Shown piece after piece: positions 7,517-15,008 of a stretch of DNA of 20,910 bases. Position 1 is the first letter of the stretch. Every line of letters begins with the position of its first letter. The DNA comes from Smithella sp. Lineage in GTDB: Bacteria; Desulfobacterota; Syntrophia; Syntrophales; Smithellaceae. The translations under genes were made by a program, and so were the position numbers. The notes under the pieces were generated by a model, which did no database searches, was not told where the DNA came from, and saw nothing but the letters and a program-made list of their open reading frames with translations. Where the stretch lies: assembly GCA_012797505.1 (NCBI GenBank), contig JAAZOZ010000029.1, positions 1 through 20,910 on the forward strand. The letters run 5' to 3'.

Positions 7517-9151
7517 TTAATTCCCTTTCATCATGGCTTCAACATCCGTCTTCGGATCCGCAATCGGTCTGATGTTGAAATTCTCCACCAGCGCCTTGAG
7601 GATGTTCGGCGAGGCAAAGGCGGGCAGCGTCGGCCCGAGGCGGATTCCCTTGACGCCCAGGTGCAGCAGGGCCAGCAGCACCGCCACGGCTTTCTGCTCA
7701 TACCAGGCGATGTCAAAGGAAATCGGCAGTTCGTTGATGTCGTTCAAACCGAAAACCTCTTTGAGCTTCAACGCGATCACCGCCAGCGAATAGCAGTCGT
7801 TGCACTGCCCGGCATCCAGCACCCTGGGGATCCCGCCGATGTCGCCCAGCGTAAGCTTGTTGTAGCGGTACTTGGCGCAGCCGGCGGTGAGGATGACCGT
7901 GTCCGCGGGGAGTTCCCGGGCCACATCGGTGTAATAGCCGCGGGATTTATGCCGACCGTCGCATCCGGCCATGACGATAAAGCGCTTGATGGCTCCGGAT
8001 TTTACCGCAGCCACAACCTTGTCGGCCAGGGCCAGCACCTGATGGTGCCCGAAACCCGTCACCAGCTCGCCCTTTTCCAGCTCTTTCGGCGGAGCGCATT
8101 TTTTTGCCAGTGCGATGATTTCAGAGAAGTCTTTTGCCCCGCCTTTTACTCTGTGCGGAATATGCTTCACTCCGGGATAACCGACAACGCTGGCGGTGAA
8201 GATCCTGCCTTTGTAGGAATCCTTCACCGGAATCATACAGTTGGTCGTCATGAGGATGGGGCCGCTGAAGGATTCGAACTCCTCGTTCTGTTTCCACCAG
8301 GCGTTTCCGTAATTTCCAACGAAGTGAGCGTATTTCTTGAAAGCGGGGTAGCTGTTGGCGGGCAGCATCTCGCCGTGTGTGTAAACATCCACGCCGGTTC
8401 CTTCCGTCTGCTGCAGCAGTTCGTCGAGATCCTTGAGGTCGTGGCCGGAAATCAGAATGCCCGGATTGCCCCGCACGCCGATGTTGACTTTGGAGATTTC
8501 GGGATTGCCGTACGTCGAGGTGTTGGCCTTGTCCAGCAGGGCCATGGCGTTGACGGCGCATTCGCCCGCCCGCAGGACCAGCGCGACCATCTCCTCCACG
8601 CTCAGATCTCTGGTGGTGGAGATCAGCGCTTCCCGGATGAAATCATGAATTTTTTCGTCCTCGAAGTCCAGCACGGCGGCGTGCTGGGCGTATGCGGAAA
8701 TTCCCTTGAGGCCATAGAGCAGAAGCATACGCAGCGAGCGCACATCCTCATTTTTTGTGGAAAGAACGCCGACGCCGGCCGCTTTCTTTTTAAATTCCTC
8801 CACATGGTCGGAATGCCACACGGCAGCGTCATGCAGGTCGGCGGGCAATGCCGCGCCGCAGGCTGCCTGAAGTTCGCCGCGAAGCCGGAGCGCCTCCCGG
8901 ATCATTCCGATGATCCGTTCGCTGTCGAAGTTGGCATTGGTGATCGTGGCAAAAAGCGCTTCCATGATGAAGCGTCCGTATTTGGGATTCAGCGGCCCTT
9001 TTTCTTTAGCCTTGTCGGCAGTGATGGCCATGCCGCTCAATAGATAAATCAGCAGGTCCTGCAGATTGGATGTTTCCTCGGTTTTGCCGCAGACGCCTCT
9101 GACGGCGCAGCCTTCATTCCTGACGGTTTCCTGGCACTGATAACAAAACAT
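7517..9151 (-). CDS. hcp: Hybrid-cluster protein / hydroxylamine reductase, class I
   Basis: The 544-residue protein starts MFCYQCQETVRNEGC. Its cysteines C3, C6, C15 and C21 (CX2CX8CX5C) give the class I pattern of strict anaerobes, unlike the wider spacing of E. coli Hcp. Downstream are the hybrid-cluster landmarks, including VYTHGEMLPANSYPAF, NCMIPV, TAGCAKYRYNKL, DAGQCNDCYSLAVIA and a glutamate-rich C-terminus. Hcp reduces hydroxylamine in vitro and acts as a nitric oxide reductase under nitrosative stress in enterobacteria. The frame extends 13 codons upstream, but AGGAGGT with about 6-nt spacing fixes the ATG at 9151. It leads a two-gene operon with the ferredoxin-like gene and is divergent from a Crp/Fnr regulator, the arrangement known for hcp/hcpR in sulfate reducers. 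Confidence 0.96.
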   Translation of the reverse strand: MFCYQCQETVRNEGCAVRGVCGKTEETSNLQDLLIYLLSGMAITADKAKEKGPLNPKYGRFIMEALFATITNANFDSERIIGMIREALRLRGELQAACGAALPADLHDAAVWHSDHVEEFKKKAAGVGVLSTKNEDVRSLRMLLLYGLKGISAYAQHAAVLDFEDEKIHDFIREALISTTRDLSVEEMVALVLRAGECAVNAMALLDKANTSTYGNPEISKVNIGVRGNPGILISGHDLKDLDELLQQTEGTGVDVYTHGEMLPANSYPAFKKYAHFVGNYGNAWWKQNEEFESFSGPILMTTNCMIPVKDSYKGRIFTASVVGYPGVKHIPHRVKGGAKDFSEIIALAKKCAPPKELEKGELVTGFGHHQVLALADKVVAAVKSGAIKRFIVMAGCDGRHKSRGYYTDVARELPADTVILTAGCAKYRYNKLTLGDIGGIPRVLDAGQCNDCYSLAVIALKLKEVFGLNDINELPISFDIAWYEQKAVAVLLALLHLGVKGIRLGPTLPAFASPNILKALVENFNIRPIADPKTDVEAMMKGN

Positions 9152-9189
9152 GGGACACCTCCTGTGAAGATTCACGATGATTTTCCGCA

Positions 9190-9231
9190 AAGATACTGAA
9201 AATCGTTCCGGACATCCTTGATTTATGTTAA
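9190..9231 (-). promoter_or_regulatory. Candidate hcp control region: FNR-like site and -10 box
   Basis: Minus-strand TTAACATAAATCAA (9231-9218) matches the FNR-family consensus TTGAT-N4-ATCAA at 8 of 10 defined positions. Downstream, TATCTT (9195-9190) is a possible -10 box with no -35 box at the usual distance. The predicted start at about 9183 would put the site centre at -41.5, the class II activator position. The -10 assignment is by eye. Confidence 0.4.
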
Positions 9232-9266
9232 GTAAAGAAAAAATTTTTTACCGGAAGGCGCAACGG

Positions 9267-9956
9267 ATGAACAAAATTCGGAATATTCTGATCCAAAGCC
9301 AGCTTTTTGGAGGACTTCCGGATGAGCATCTTGCGGAGATCGAAAGAATAGCGGTTTCCCGGCACTACGCCAAGGGGCAGGTCGTTTTCCATGACGGCGA
9401 TGAAGGCATCGGCTTTTATCTGGTGGTCGCGGGGATCGTCAATGTTTACAAGCTTTCCCCTGATGGAAAGGAGCAGATCCTGCACATCGTCCGGGAGGGC
9501 GACACCATCGGCGCGGTTCCGGTTTTTTCCGGGAAGTCTTTTCCCGCCAACGCCCGCGCAGTGACCAAATGCCATCTTCTGTTTTTCAACAGAGATGCGT
9601 TTATTCGTCTGATTACGCATCAGCCGTCCCTCACGATGAATATCCTGGCCTTGCTGGCCGCACGACTGCGGGAGTTTACCGTCCAGGTGGAAAATCTGTC
9701 GCTCAAGGAAATCCCCGGCCGTCTGGCGTCCTGTCTTCTGGGCCTCGCGCGGGAGCAGGGAAACCGGGATCGGGTCGAACTCAACATTTCCAAGCTGCAG
9801 TTGGCCAGCCTGCTGGGCACCGGACCGGAATCGCTTTCCCGGGCCCTGGGCAGCATGAAAAGCAGGAAGCTGATCGAGGAAAAAGGGTCCACGATCCGGC
9901 TGGTGAACCGGGCGCTGCTGGAAGAACTTGCCGAAAAAGGAAAAAACACACGGTAA
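9267..9956 (+). CDS. Crp/Fnr family transcriptional regulator, HcpR-like
   Basis: This 229-residue protein has a cyclic-nucleotide-binding-type sensor domain (about 10-125), a dimer helix (125-150) and a winged helix-turn-helix (about 172-212, SKLQLASLLGTGPESLSRALGSMKSRKLI). The sensor lacks the phosphate-binding Glu and Arg of cAMP-responsive members (GAVPVFSGKSFPANARAV), and it lacks the N-terminal Cys cluster of FNR. A different ligand such as haem/NO is therefore likely. HcpR, a haem-binding NO sensor in Desulfovibrio, is the best analogy because this gene is divergent from hcp. The ATG at 9267 is preferred over the upstream ATG at 9225 because GGAAGG lies 8 nt before it. The start of the upstream frame overlaps the candidate operator. 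Confidence 0.88.
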   Translation: MNKIRNILIQSQLFGGLPDEHLAEIERIAVSRHYAKGQVVFHDGDEGIGFYLVVAGIVNVYKLSPDGKEQILHIVREGDTIGAVPVFSGKSFPANARAVTKCHLLFFNRDAFIRLITHQPSLTMNILALLAARLREFTVQVENLSLKEIPGRLASCLLGLAREQGNRDRVELNISKLQLASLLGTGPESLSRALGSMKSRKLIEEKGSTIRLVNRALLEELAEKGKNTR

Positions 9957-9965
9957 AACGCTCCC

Positions 9966-9999
9966 CCTCCGGCGGATGTGCCCCGGAGGAAGTTTTTTT
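9966..9999 (+). terminator. Rho-independent terminator after the Crp/Fnr regulator
   Basis: CCTCCGG (9966-9972) pairs with CCGGAGG (9983-9989), followed after AAG by seven T (9993-9999). It lies 10 nt past the regulator stop. Confidence 0.8.
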
Positions 10000-10036
10000 C
10001 GCGTTTTTTCCGATGCCGGCTTTGAATGTCGTCGGG

Positions 10037-11134
10037 CTATTTGGGCAGCCAGCCGAGCCCTTTGGCATGCAGGCTCTGAATATAAAGCCGGTCGGCGGTT
10101 TCCGTCACGCCGGTGGTTTCCGGATACGCGCCGTCCGGATCCTGCAGGTCGGCCACGACCCGGCCGTCTTCCGTGAAGGCGAACACATGCCCGTACGCTT
10201 TGGGAACCGGCCACAGGGACCGCGGCAGACGCAGGATAATCTTTCGAAGAAATGGTTTGCTCCCCATTTGATCCAGATCGGGATTACGCGGTTTGGCAAA
10301 GCCCAGCCATATTTTTCCGTTCTGCCCCCGCATCAGATTGTCGGGAAAGCCGGGAAGATTGTCAAAAACAATCTTGGCCTGATCGCCGCCCGCCGCGATG
10401 TCCAGTTCCTTTGCATTTACGGAGATTTTCCAGACCCGGTATTTTCCCGTCTCGTTCACGAAAAGGTGCTGCTCGTCCTGGCTTAAGGCCAGGCCGTTGG
10501 CAAAGCAAAATCCTTTGGCGACAACGTGGGTGGATTTTTGCGCCGGATCATAGGCCAGGACTCGTCCGGTGGAGGACATCTCCATGATGTCGAGGAGGCT
10601 GGCTTCAAACGGTCCGCCCCATTCCCCGGGGGAAAAGCGCCTTGACGCATCGCTCAGATAGATCACGCCGGACCGGGCCACCACCACCGCGTCGGCATAG
10701 CGGATCGGGCTGCCGTTGACCGAACGGGTCAGAAGGGTGATCTGTCTTTGAGGGCTGACGGACAGCAGTCCCCGGATTGCGTCCGCGGCAATCAGATTCC
10801 CCGCTGCGTCAAAATCAAATCCCAGCACGCGACCGCCGGTGCGGATGAAAACCTCCCGTCCGCTGCCGTCCGGATTCATGCGCAGAATGTTTCCGCTTGC
10901 TACGGAGACGTACAGTTTTCCGTCCTTTCCGAGGACGATGTGTTCGGGGCCCTCTTCGGCGCCGAGGTCGATGAGGTTCAGATGGGACAATCCGGTGTTG
11001 ACCGCGTGCGGTCCGGTATATCCGGCCGCCGCCGGCGCATTCCAGGCGACCGGCTCGATCGGCACGGGCCAGAAAAGGAAATACCCCGCGAGGATCACCA
11101 AAAGCGAGGCAATCGAAAAAAATATTTTTTTCAT
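10037..11134 (-). CDS. Membrane-anchored strictosidine synthase/SMP-30-like six-bladed beta-propeller
   Basis: The 365-residue protein has an N-terminal hydrophobic segment (about 4-22), either a signal anchor or an uncleaved signal peptide, and then a beta-propeller facing the periplasm. Repeated blades show as EGPEHIVLGKDGKLYVSVASG (61-81), GFDFDAAGNLIAADAIRGLL (105-124) and YADAVVVARSGVIYLSDAS (146-164). The strictosidine-synthase signature region follows: LLDIMEMSSTGRVLAYDP and GFCFANGLALSQDEQHLFVNET. E64 and N213 occupy places of the SMP-30/lactonase metal ligands. Bacterial members are mostly uncharacterised, with lactonase or arylesterase activity possible. AGGAGGT sits 5 nt before the ATG. 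It lies downstream of the CoA-transferase fusion gene on the same strand with a 121-nt gap, so it is probably separate or weakly linked. Confidence 0.85.
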   Translation of the reverse strand: MKKIFFSIASLLVILAGYFLFWPVPIEPVAWNAPAAAGYTGPHAVNTGLSHLNLIDLGAEEGPEHIVLGKDGKLYVSVASGNILRMNPDGSGREVFIRTGGRVLGFDFDAAGNLIAADAIRGLLSVSPQRQITLLTRSVNGSPIRYADAVVVARSGVIYLSDASRRFSPGEWGGPFEASLLDIMEMSSTGRVLAYDPAQKSTHVVAKGFCFANGLALSQDEQHLFVNETGKYRVWKISVNAKELDIAAGGDQAKIVFDNLPGFPDNLMRGQNGKIWLGFAKPRNPDLDQMGSKPFLRKIILRLPRSLWPVPKAYGHVFAFTEDGRVVADLQDPDGAYPETTGVTETADRLYIQSLHAKGLGWLPK

Positions 11135-11255
11135 CAGGACCTCCTTCCGATAATACTTGTGTGACCGGTTGAATGATCAATAGGGTTAAAACGAAACTGC
11201 CGCGCCGCTCGGAGTCTTGGCAATGTCTTTGCAAAAGAAACGGGAATCAAAATGT

Positions 11256-13157
11256 TCAGCGTTCTCTCGGGTAGAATCCCATGGTCAACTCGTATACGCC
11301 TGACGAGAGCTGCTTTTCCATTTGAAAATTCATTCGTTCGAAAAGGCGGAGCATGGCTTTGTTTTCCGCCAGCACCGTGGCGGAAAATCCCAGCAGCCCG
11401 TCCCTTTTTGCGATTTCGGTGAGGTAATCGAGGAGCACGATGCCGATGCCGCGGTTCTGCCAGGCGTCGCCCACCAGGAAGGAGGCCGCGGCCGTGTGGG
11501 TGTCCGTGTCGATGATGTACTGACCCATGCCCACAATCTCTTCCATGCCCTGCCGCTCCTGGATGGCGAGCATCAGTATTTCTTTCGAGTAATCGATGAT
11601 CACGTACTTTTGAAGGATGTTATGAGGCATGTGGACCATGTTGGTGAAAAAGCGCGTGTAGATGCTCTTGTCCGACAGCGAGTAGAGAAAGGCCTTGATG
11701 ATTCCCTCGTCGCTGATTTTGACGGGGCGAAGGAAAAGCGGAAGGCCGGTCCGCGTGGAGCGGTAGGTTTCCAGATGCTCGGGATACACGCCCGTTGTTC
11801 CGGGGATAAACGCCTGGTCGCGGTAGATGAGGCCCCGCTCGCGCGCCTGTTCCACCAACCAGGGGCGGAATCTCGGGTGCGCGATGGAAATGAGAGCCAT
11901 GGCGCGTTCCCTGATGTTTTTTCCGTGCAGGTAGGCCGTTCCGTATTCCGTGACCACATAATGGATGTCGCCGCGGGTGAGCGTGGCCGACGCGCCGGCG
12001 GAAAGGCAGGGGACGATGCGCGAGTGGGCCATGTCGACCGAGGTGGAGCGCAGGGCCAGAATGGACTTGCCGCCCGGCGCAAGCGCTGAGCCCCGCATGA
12101 AATCCGCCTGTCCTCCCACGCCGCTGTAAAAGATTCCGCCGATCGATTCCGCGGTAGACTGTCCCGTGAGATCGATTTCCAGCGCGGAGTTGATGGCGGT
12201 CATGTTGGTTTGCCGTCCGATGACAAAGAGGCTGTTGGTATAGTCGATCGGCCTGAACTCAAACGCCGGATTGTCATTCAGGTATTTGTAAGTGTCGCGG
12301 TTTCCCATGCAGAACGACGCGACGGTTTTTTTGCGGTCCAGGGATTTCTTCGCGTTGGTCACGACGCCTTTTTTCATGAGATCGATGATGCCGTCGGTGA
12401 GAAGCTCCGTGTGCACGCCCAAATCCCGCTTTCCCGAAAGATGGGCCAGAATGGCGTTGGGCATGGTTCCGTATCCCACCTGAATGGTGTCGCCGTCCTG
12501 CACGATGCGCGAGACATAGGTTCCGATCTTTTCGGTCACTTCGCCGGGTGGCTCGGGCGTGTATTCCAGGATGGGCTCGTCGTGGGGGAGGATGAAATCC
12601 ACGTCGCGGATATCCACCATGGCATCGCCGCGAACGCGCGGCATGTGCCGGTTGACCTGCGCGATCACCAGCCGGGCCTGCTCCACGGCGGATTTGACGA
12701 TGTCCACGCTCACGCCCAGGCTCATCAGGCCTTCTTCGTCCGGCTCTGAGAGCTGCACCAGTGCGACGTCGATGGTGATGATTCCGCGGCGAAAGAGGGA
12801 GGGGATTTCCGAAAGGAAGGTCGGCGTGTAGTCGGCCAGCCCTTCATTGACCATTTGTCGGGAACTGTCGCTGATAAAAAACGAATTATGGCGAAAGTTG
12901 ATTTTGAACTTTTTGTTGGCGTAGGGCGCCACGCCAAGGGTCCAGATGTGAATGATCTGCGTTCCGTAAATGGTGTGGGGCGTGTTTTCTACGTAGCGGA
13001 TGAGCGAGCCGAGCAGGTTCTGCGGTTCGCCGCACGCCGTGCCGATGAAGATGGAATTGCCGCGGCGGATGCATTTGAAAAGGTCTTTTTCAGGGACGAA
13101 TTTTTCCGGGTAGCGCTTTTTGAATTTTTCAAGATGGTCTTCCCGCCCTGCAGGCAT
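11256..13157 (-). CDS. Acetyl-CoA hydrolase/4-hydroxybutyrate CoA-transferase fused to a C-terminal Pat-type GNAT acetyltransferase
   Basis: The 633-residue protein carries a family I CoA-transferase (about 20-460). Landmarks are LVQLSEPDEEGLMSLGVSVD, the active-site region HTELLTDG with probable catalytic E251, and GVGGQADFMRGSALAPGGKSI (346-366). A GNAT domain follows (about 474-632) from LFLRPVKISDEG through RFF to QNRGIG (568-572), the acetyl-CoA loop. The GNAT part, with its 'YTRFF...IDY' and 'AENKAMLRLFERMNF' segments, resembles the GNAT of Pat/PatA lysine acetyltransferases. The CoA-transferase should move CoA between short-chain or hydroxy acids and acetate, and the GNAT may acetylate proteins. 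A GTG start at 13268 would add an Arg-rich 37-residue extension. The ATG at 13157 fits the family better, though its Shine-Dalgarno (GGGGGA) is only fair. Confidence 0.9.
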   Translation of the reverse strand: MPAGREDHLEKFKKRYPEKFVPEKDLFKCIRRGNSIFIGTACGEPQNLLGSLIRYVENTPHTIYGTQIIHIWTLGVAPYANKKFKINFRHNSFFISDSSRQMVNEGLADYTPTFLSEIPSLFRRGIITIDVALVQLSEPDEEGLMSLGVSVDIVKSAVEQARLVIAQVNRHMPRVRGDAMVDIRDVDFILPHDEPILEYTPEPPGEVTEKIGTYVSRIVQDGDTIQVGYGTMPNAILAHLSGKRDLGVHTELLTDGIIDLMKKGVVTNAKKSLDRKKTVASFCMGNRDTYKYLNDNPAFEFRPIDYTNSLFVIGRQTNMTAINSALEIDLTGQSTAESIGGIFYSGVGGQADFMRGSALAPGGKSILALRSTSVDMAHSRIVPCLSAGASATLTRGDIHYVVTEYGTAYLHGKNIRERAMALISIAHPRFRPWLVEQARERGLIYRDQAFIPGTTGVYPEHLETYRSTRTGLPLFLRPVKISDEGIIKAFLYSLSDKSIYTRFFTNMVHMPHNILQKYVIIDYSKEILMLAIQERQGMEEIVGMGQYIIDTDTHTAAASFLVGDAWQNRGIGIVLLDYLTEIAKRDGLLGFSATVLAENKAMLRLFERMNFQMEKQLSSGVYELTMGFYPRER

Positions 13158-13303
13158 GGCCGTTCCCCCGTTGCTTTCCCGTCTCCAGGTCCTGCGGGAC
13201 CGGCCGGCCTTGCGTTCGGCCGTTCGTTTCGCGCCCGGGATCGGCCTTTGCCGATTTGCCCAAAACACGATGAAATTACGGGAGAGCTTTCCTTTGCCCG
13301 GGA

Positions 13304-13332
13304 ACTATAGAAAGTCCCGTTTTGTATGTCAA
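13304..13332 (-). promoter_or_regulatory. Sigma70-type promoter of the CoA-transferase/GNAT gene
   Basis: On the minus strand TTGACA (13332-13327), 17 nt and TATAGT (13309-13304) make a near-perfect promoter. Start is predicted at about 13297, giving a leader of about 140 nt to the ATG at 13157. Confidence 0.8.
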
Positions 13333-13344
13333 GAAGAACTTGAC
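13328..13344. promoter_or_regulatory. Perfect inverted repeat GTCAAG-N5-CTTGAC over the -35 box (candidate operator)
   Basis: The two 6-nt arms are exact complements around AAGAA. The right half on the minus strand overlaps five bases of the TTGACA -35 box, so a bound protein would block or modulate RNA polymerase. The identity of the binding protein is unknown. Confidence 0.5.
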
Positions 13345-13490
13345 TCGTTTCCCGGTAAAAGCGGCGGCCGGATTTGAGGCGCTGTTCAGGAAGTGGGCCT
13401 GCGGGATTGTCTGTTGTATGGAAGTGAAAATCATGTTAGAAAAAAACCGGTCAATGAGTCCGGTATGAGAAAGGCAAAAGGAGGCGCTTG

Positions 13491-13889
13491 ATGTTCCAGA
13501 TTGTAAAATATGAAACATACAAGGATCAGCAGATTATCTTTAAAGAGGGAACATTTGGCGACTGGATGTATGTCATTGAAGAGGGGGCCGTGGAAATCTC
13601 CCGGATCGTTGATGGAAAAAAGATCGTTATCACCGTCCTGAAAGCGGGAGAAATCATCGGGGAGGTGGCCTATATTTCCAAAGAGGGGCGTTCCGCGACG
13701 GCAACCGCAGTGGGCAAAACAACGATCGGAGTGATCGACCGGGAATTTTTTGACAGAGAGTTCAATGGAATCTCCAGTGATTTCCAGATGATCCTGAAAT
13801 CCATGGCCCAGCGCCTGAGAGAAACGACCCATCAACTGATGAAACTTCAAAACCAGGTCAAAAAACAGCAACCCCCCTTTACTGTTTGA
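13491..13889 (+). CDS. Stand-alone cyclic-nucleotide-binding domain protein
   Basis: This 132-residue protein is one CNB (cNMP_binding) domain (about 8-110) with a short basic, Gln-rich helix after it. The phosphate-binding cassette GEIIGEVAYISKEGRSATATA retains the Gly-Glu pair (G57, E58) and R67-S68-A69. This agrees with the residues that contact the cyclic nucleotide in CRP and PKA, so real cAMP or cGMP binding is plausible. There is no helix-turn-helix, kinase or channel domain, so it would act through a partner protein. The start is fixed by GGAGG 6 nt before the ATG at 13491 (a TTG lies one codon earlier). It is divergent from the CoA-transferase/GNAT gene. Its stop abuts the stop of fmt with no space between. 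Confidence 0.9.
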   Translation: MFQIVKYETYKDQQIIFKEGTFGDWMYVIEEGAVEISRIVDGKKIVITVLKAGEIIGEVAYISKEGRSATATAVGKTTIGVIDREFFDREFNGISSDFQMILKSMAQRLRETTHQLMKLQNQVKKQQPPFTV

Positions 13890-14831
13890 TCATTCCAGCA
13901 GGATTCCCGGCCTCATTGTAAAGCCGCGCAGGAAGTCAAAAACAGGCATTCTTTTCTTTCCGGCCAGCTGAACCTCTTTCAAAACAACATAGCCGTCGGA
14001 GGCCGCCACGGGCAATCCTTCGGGAGTGGCCGCGGCGACAAAACCGGGCGGTTCCTGCGGCGAACCCGGGCCTGCGGCGGCGGTAAAAATTTTCAGGTCC
14101 CGCCCCTCCAGGAGCGCATAGGCCGCGGGCGACGGATTCAGGCCGCGGATCAGATTAACAATGTCGCCTGCGGAATGACGCCAGCGAATTCTGCCGGTTT
14201 CCCGGTTCAGGCGGGGGGCGAAGGTTGCGCGGGAGGGATCCTGCTTTTGTCTTCGGGCGGCGCCGGAGACGACCTGATCAATCGTTCGAACGAGCAGCGC
14301 CGCGCCCTGAAGAGCGAGCCGGTCATGCAGTTCACCGTAAGTCTCCATTCGGCCGATGGGCGTTTGCTCCTGGGTCAGGATATCGCCGGAATCCATTCCT
14401 TCATCCATCAGCATAATGGTTACGCCGGTTTGTTTTTCACCCCGAATGATGCTCCAGTTGATCGGCGCCGCTCCCCGGTAGGCGGGCAGAAGGGAAGGGT
14501 GAATGTTCAGGCAACCGAGCGGTGGGAAGTCAAGGACGGCTTTGGGCAGAATCTGTCCGAAAGCCGCCACAACCACCAGATCCGGGCGGGCTGTGCCCAG
14601 GACTTCCAGAAAAGACGGGTCTTTCACGCTTGCCGGCTGCAAAACCGTGAGGCCGAATTTTTGCGCCATTTGCTTCACGGGCGGAACGGTTTCCTTTTTT
14701 CCCCTTCCCGCAGGGCGGTCCGGCTGGGTGACGACCGCGGCGATCGGGTAGCCGCTGCCGTAAAGCATTTCCAGCGCCGGCAGAGCAAAAGCCGGAGTGC
14801 CCATGAAGAGAATGCGAGGTTTTGTCGCCAT
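13890..14831 (-). CDS. fmt: Methionyl-tRNA formyltransferase
   Basis: Fmt formylates the initiator methionyl-tRNA using 10-formyl-tetrahydrofolate. The 313-residue length equals that of E. coli Fmt (315). Visible are the N-terminal RILFMGTPAFALPALEML, the folate site with N109, H111 and the SLLPAYRGAAPI loop (113-124), and D147 in MDEGMDSGDIL. The C-terminal OB-like domain (about 205-313) binds tRNA. The ATG at 14831 has AAGGA 7 nt upstream and lies about 19 nt after the predicted transcription start. Fmt usually follows def and priA. Here priA is on the same strand about 1.2 kb upstream, but def is absent and two unrelated plus-strand genes lie between. Confidence 0.97.
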   Translation of the reverse strand: MATKPRILFMGTPAFALPALEMLYGSGYPIAAVVTQPDRPAGRGKKETVPPVKQMAQKFGLTVLQPASVKDPSFLEVLGTARPDLVVVAAFGQILPKAVLDFPPLGCLNIHPSLLPAYRGAAPINWSIIRGEKQTGVTIMLMDEGMDSGDILTQEQTPIGRMETYGELHDRLALQGAALLVRTIDQVVSGAARRQKQDPSRATFAPRLNRETGRIRWRHSAGDIVNLIRGLNPSPAAYALLEGRDLKIFTAAAGPGSPQEPPGFVAAATPEGLPVAASDGYVVLKEVQLAGKKRMPVFDFLRGFTMRPGILLE

Positions 14832-14856
14832 GTCGGGTCCTTGTTGTTTTCGTGAT

Positions 14857-14885
14857 CCTATATGGAATTGTGGGGTTTGTGTCAA
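14857..14885 (-). promoter_or_regulatory. Sigma70-type promoter of fmt
   Basis: Minus-strand TTGACA (14885-14880), 17 nt and TATAGG (14862-14857) precede fmt by about 26 nt. This gives fmt its own promoter, separate from priA. Confidence 0.7.
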
Positions 14886-14923
14886 GAATTACCCGTGACC
14901 GGCGGTTTTATGGCATTTTCCTG

Positions 14924-14952
14924 TTGTCAATTTTAATTTCATGCTTTATATT
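14924..14952 (+). promoter_or_regulatory. Sigma70-type promoter of the tandem helical-protein genes
   Basis: TTGTCA (14924-14929), 17 nt and TATATT (14947-14952) lie in an AT-rich stretch. The predicted start at about 14959 leaves a leader of about 50 nt before the ATG at 15009. Confidence 0.7.
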
Positions 14953-15008
14953 AAATTCAACGAAACAATTCTCATGACCAGTGGATCTTTCAAGAAAGGA
15001 GATGAAGC

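Larger units (their letters stand above)
13158..13490. other. Divergent control region and long leader between the CoA-transferase/GNAT gene and the CNB gene
   Basis: This 333-nt stretch without a gene holds a near-consensus minus-strand promoter (13304-13332) and an inverted repeat over its -35 box. It also holds a GC-rich leader of about 140 nt for the CoA-transferase gene, with hairpins at 13202-13221 (GGCCG/CGGCC) and 13240-13255 (ATCGGC/GCCGAT). Toward the plus-strand gene there is a small inverted repeat ACCGG-N9-CCGGT (13446-13464) and the Shine-Dalgarno AAAAGGAGG (13476-13484). No clear plus-strand promoter was found. Confidence 0.65.

Noticed and set aside
7223..9043. 606-codon plus-strand open frame opposite hcp
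   Set aside because: It is the reverse of highly conserved hcp and the ferredoxin-like gene and resembles no known family.
11169..11180. TTGAATGATCAA palindrome as an FNR site
   Set aside because: The half-sites TTGA and TCAA are separated by 4 nt, not 6, and no promoter with suitable geometry was seen.
13871..13900. Terminator between the convergent CNB and fmt genes
   Set aside because: The two stop codons abut and no hairpin with a T-run was found, so transcripts from both sides probably overlap.
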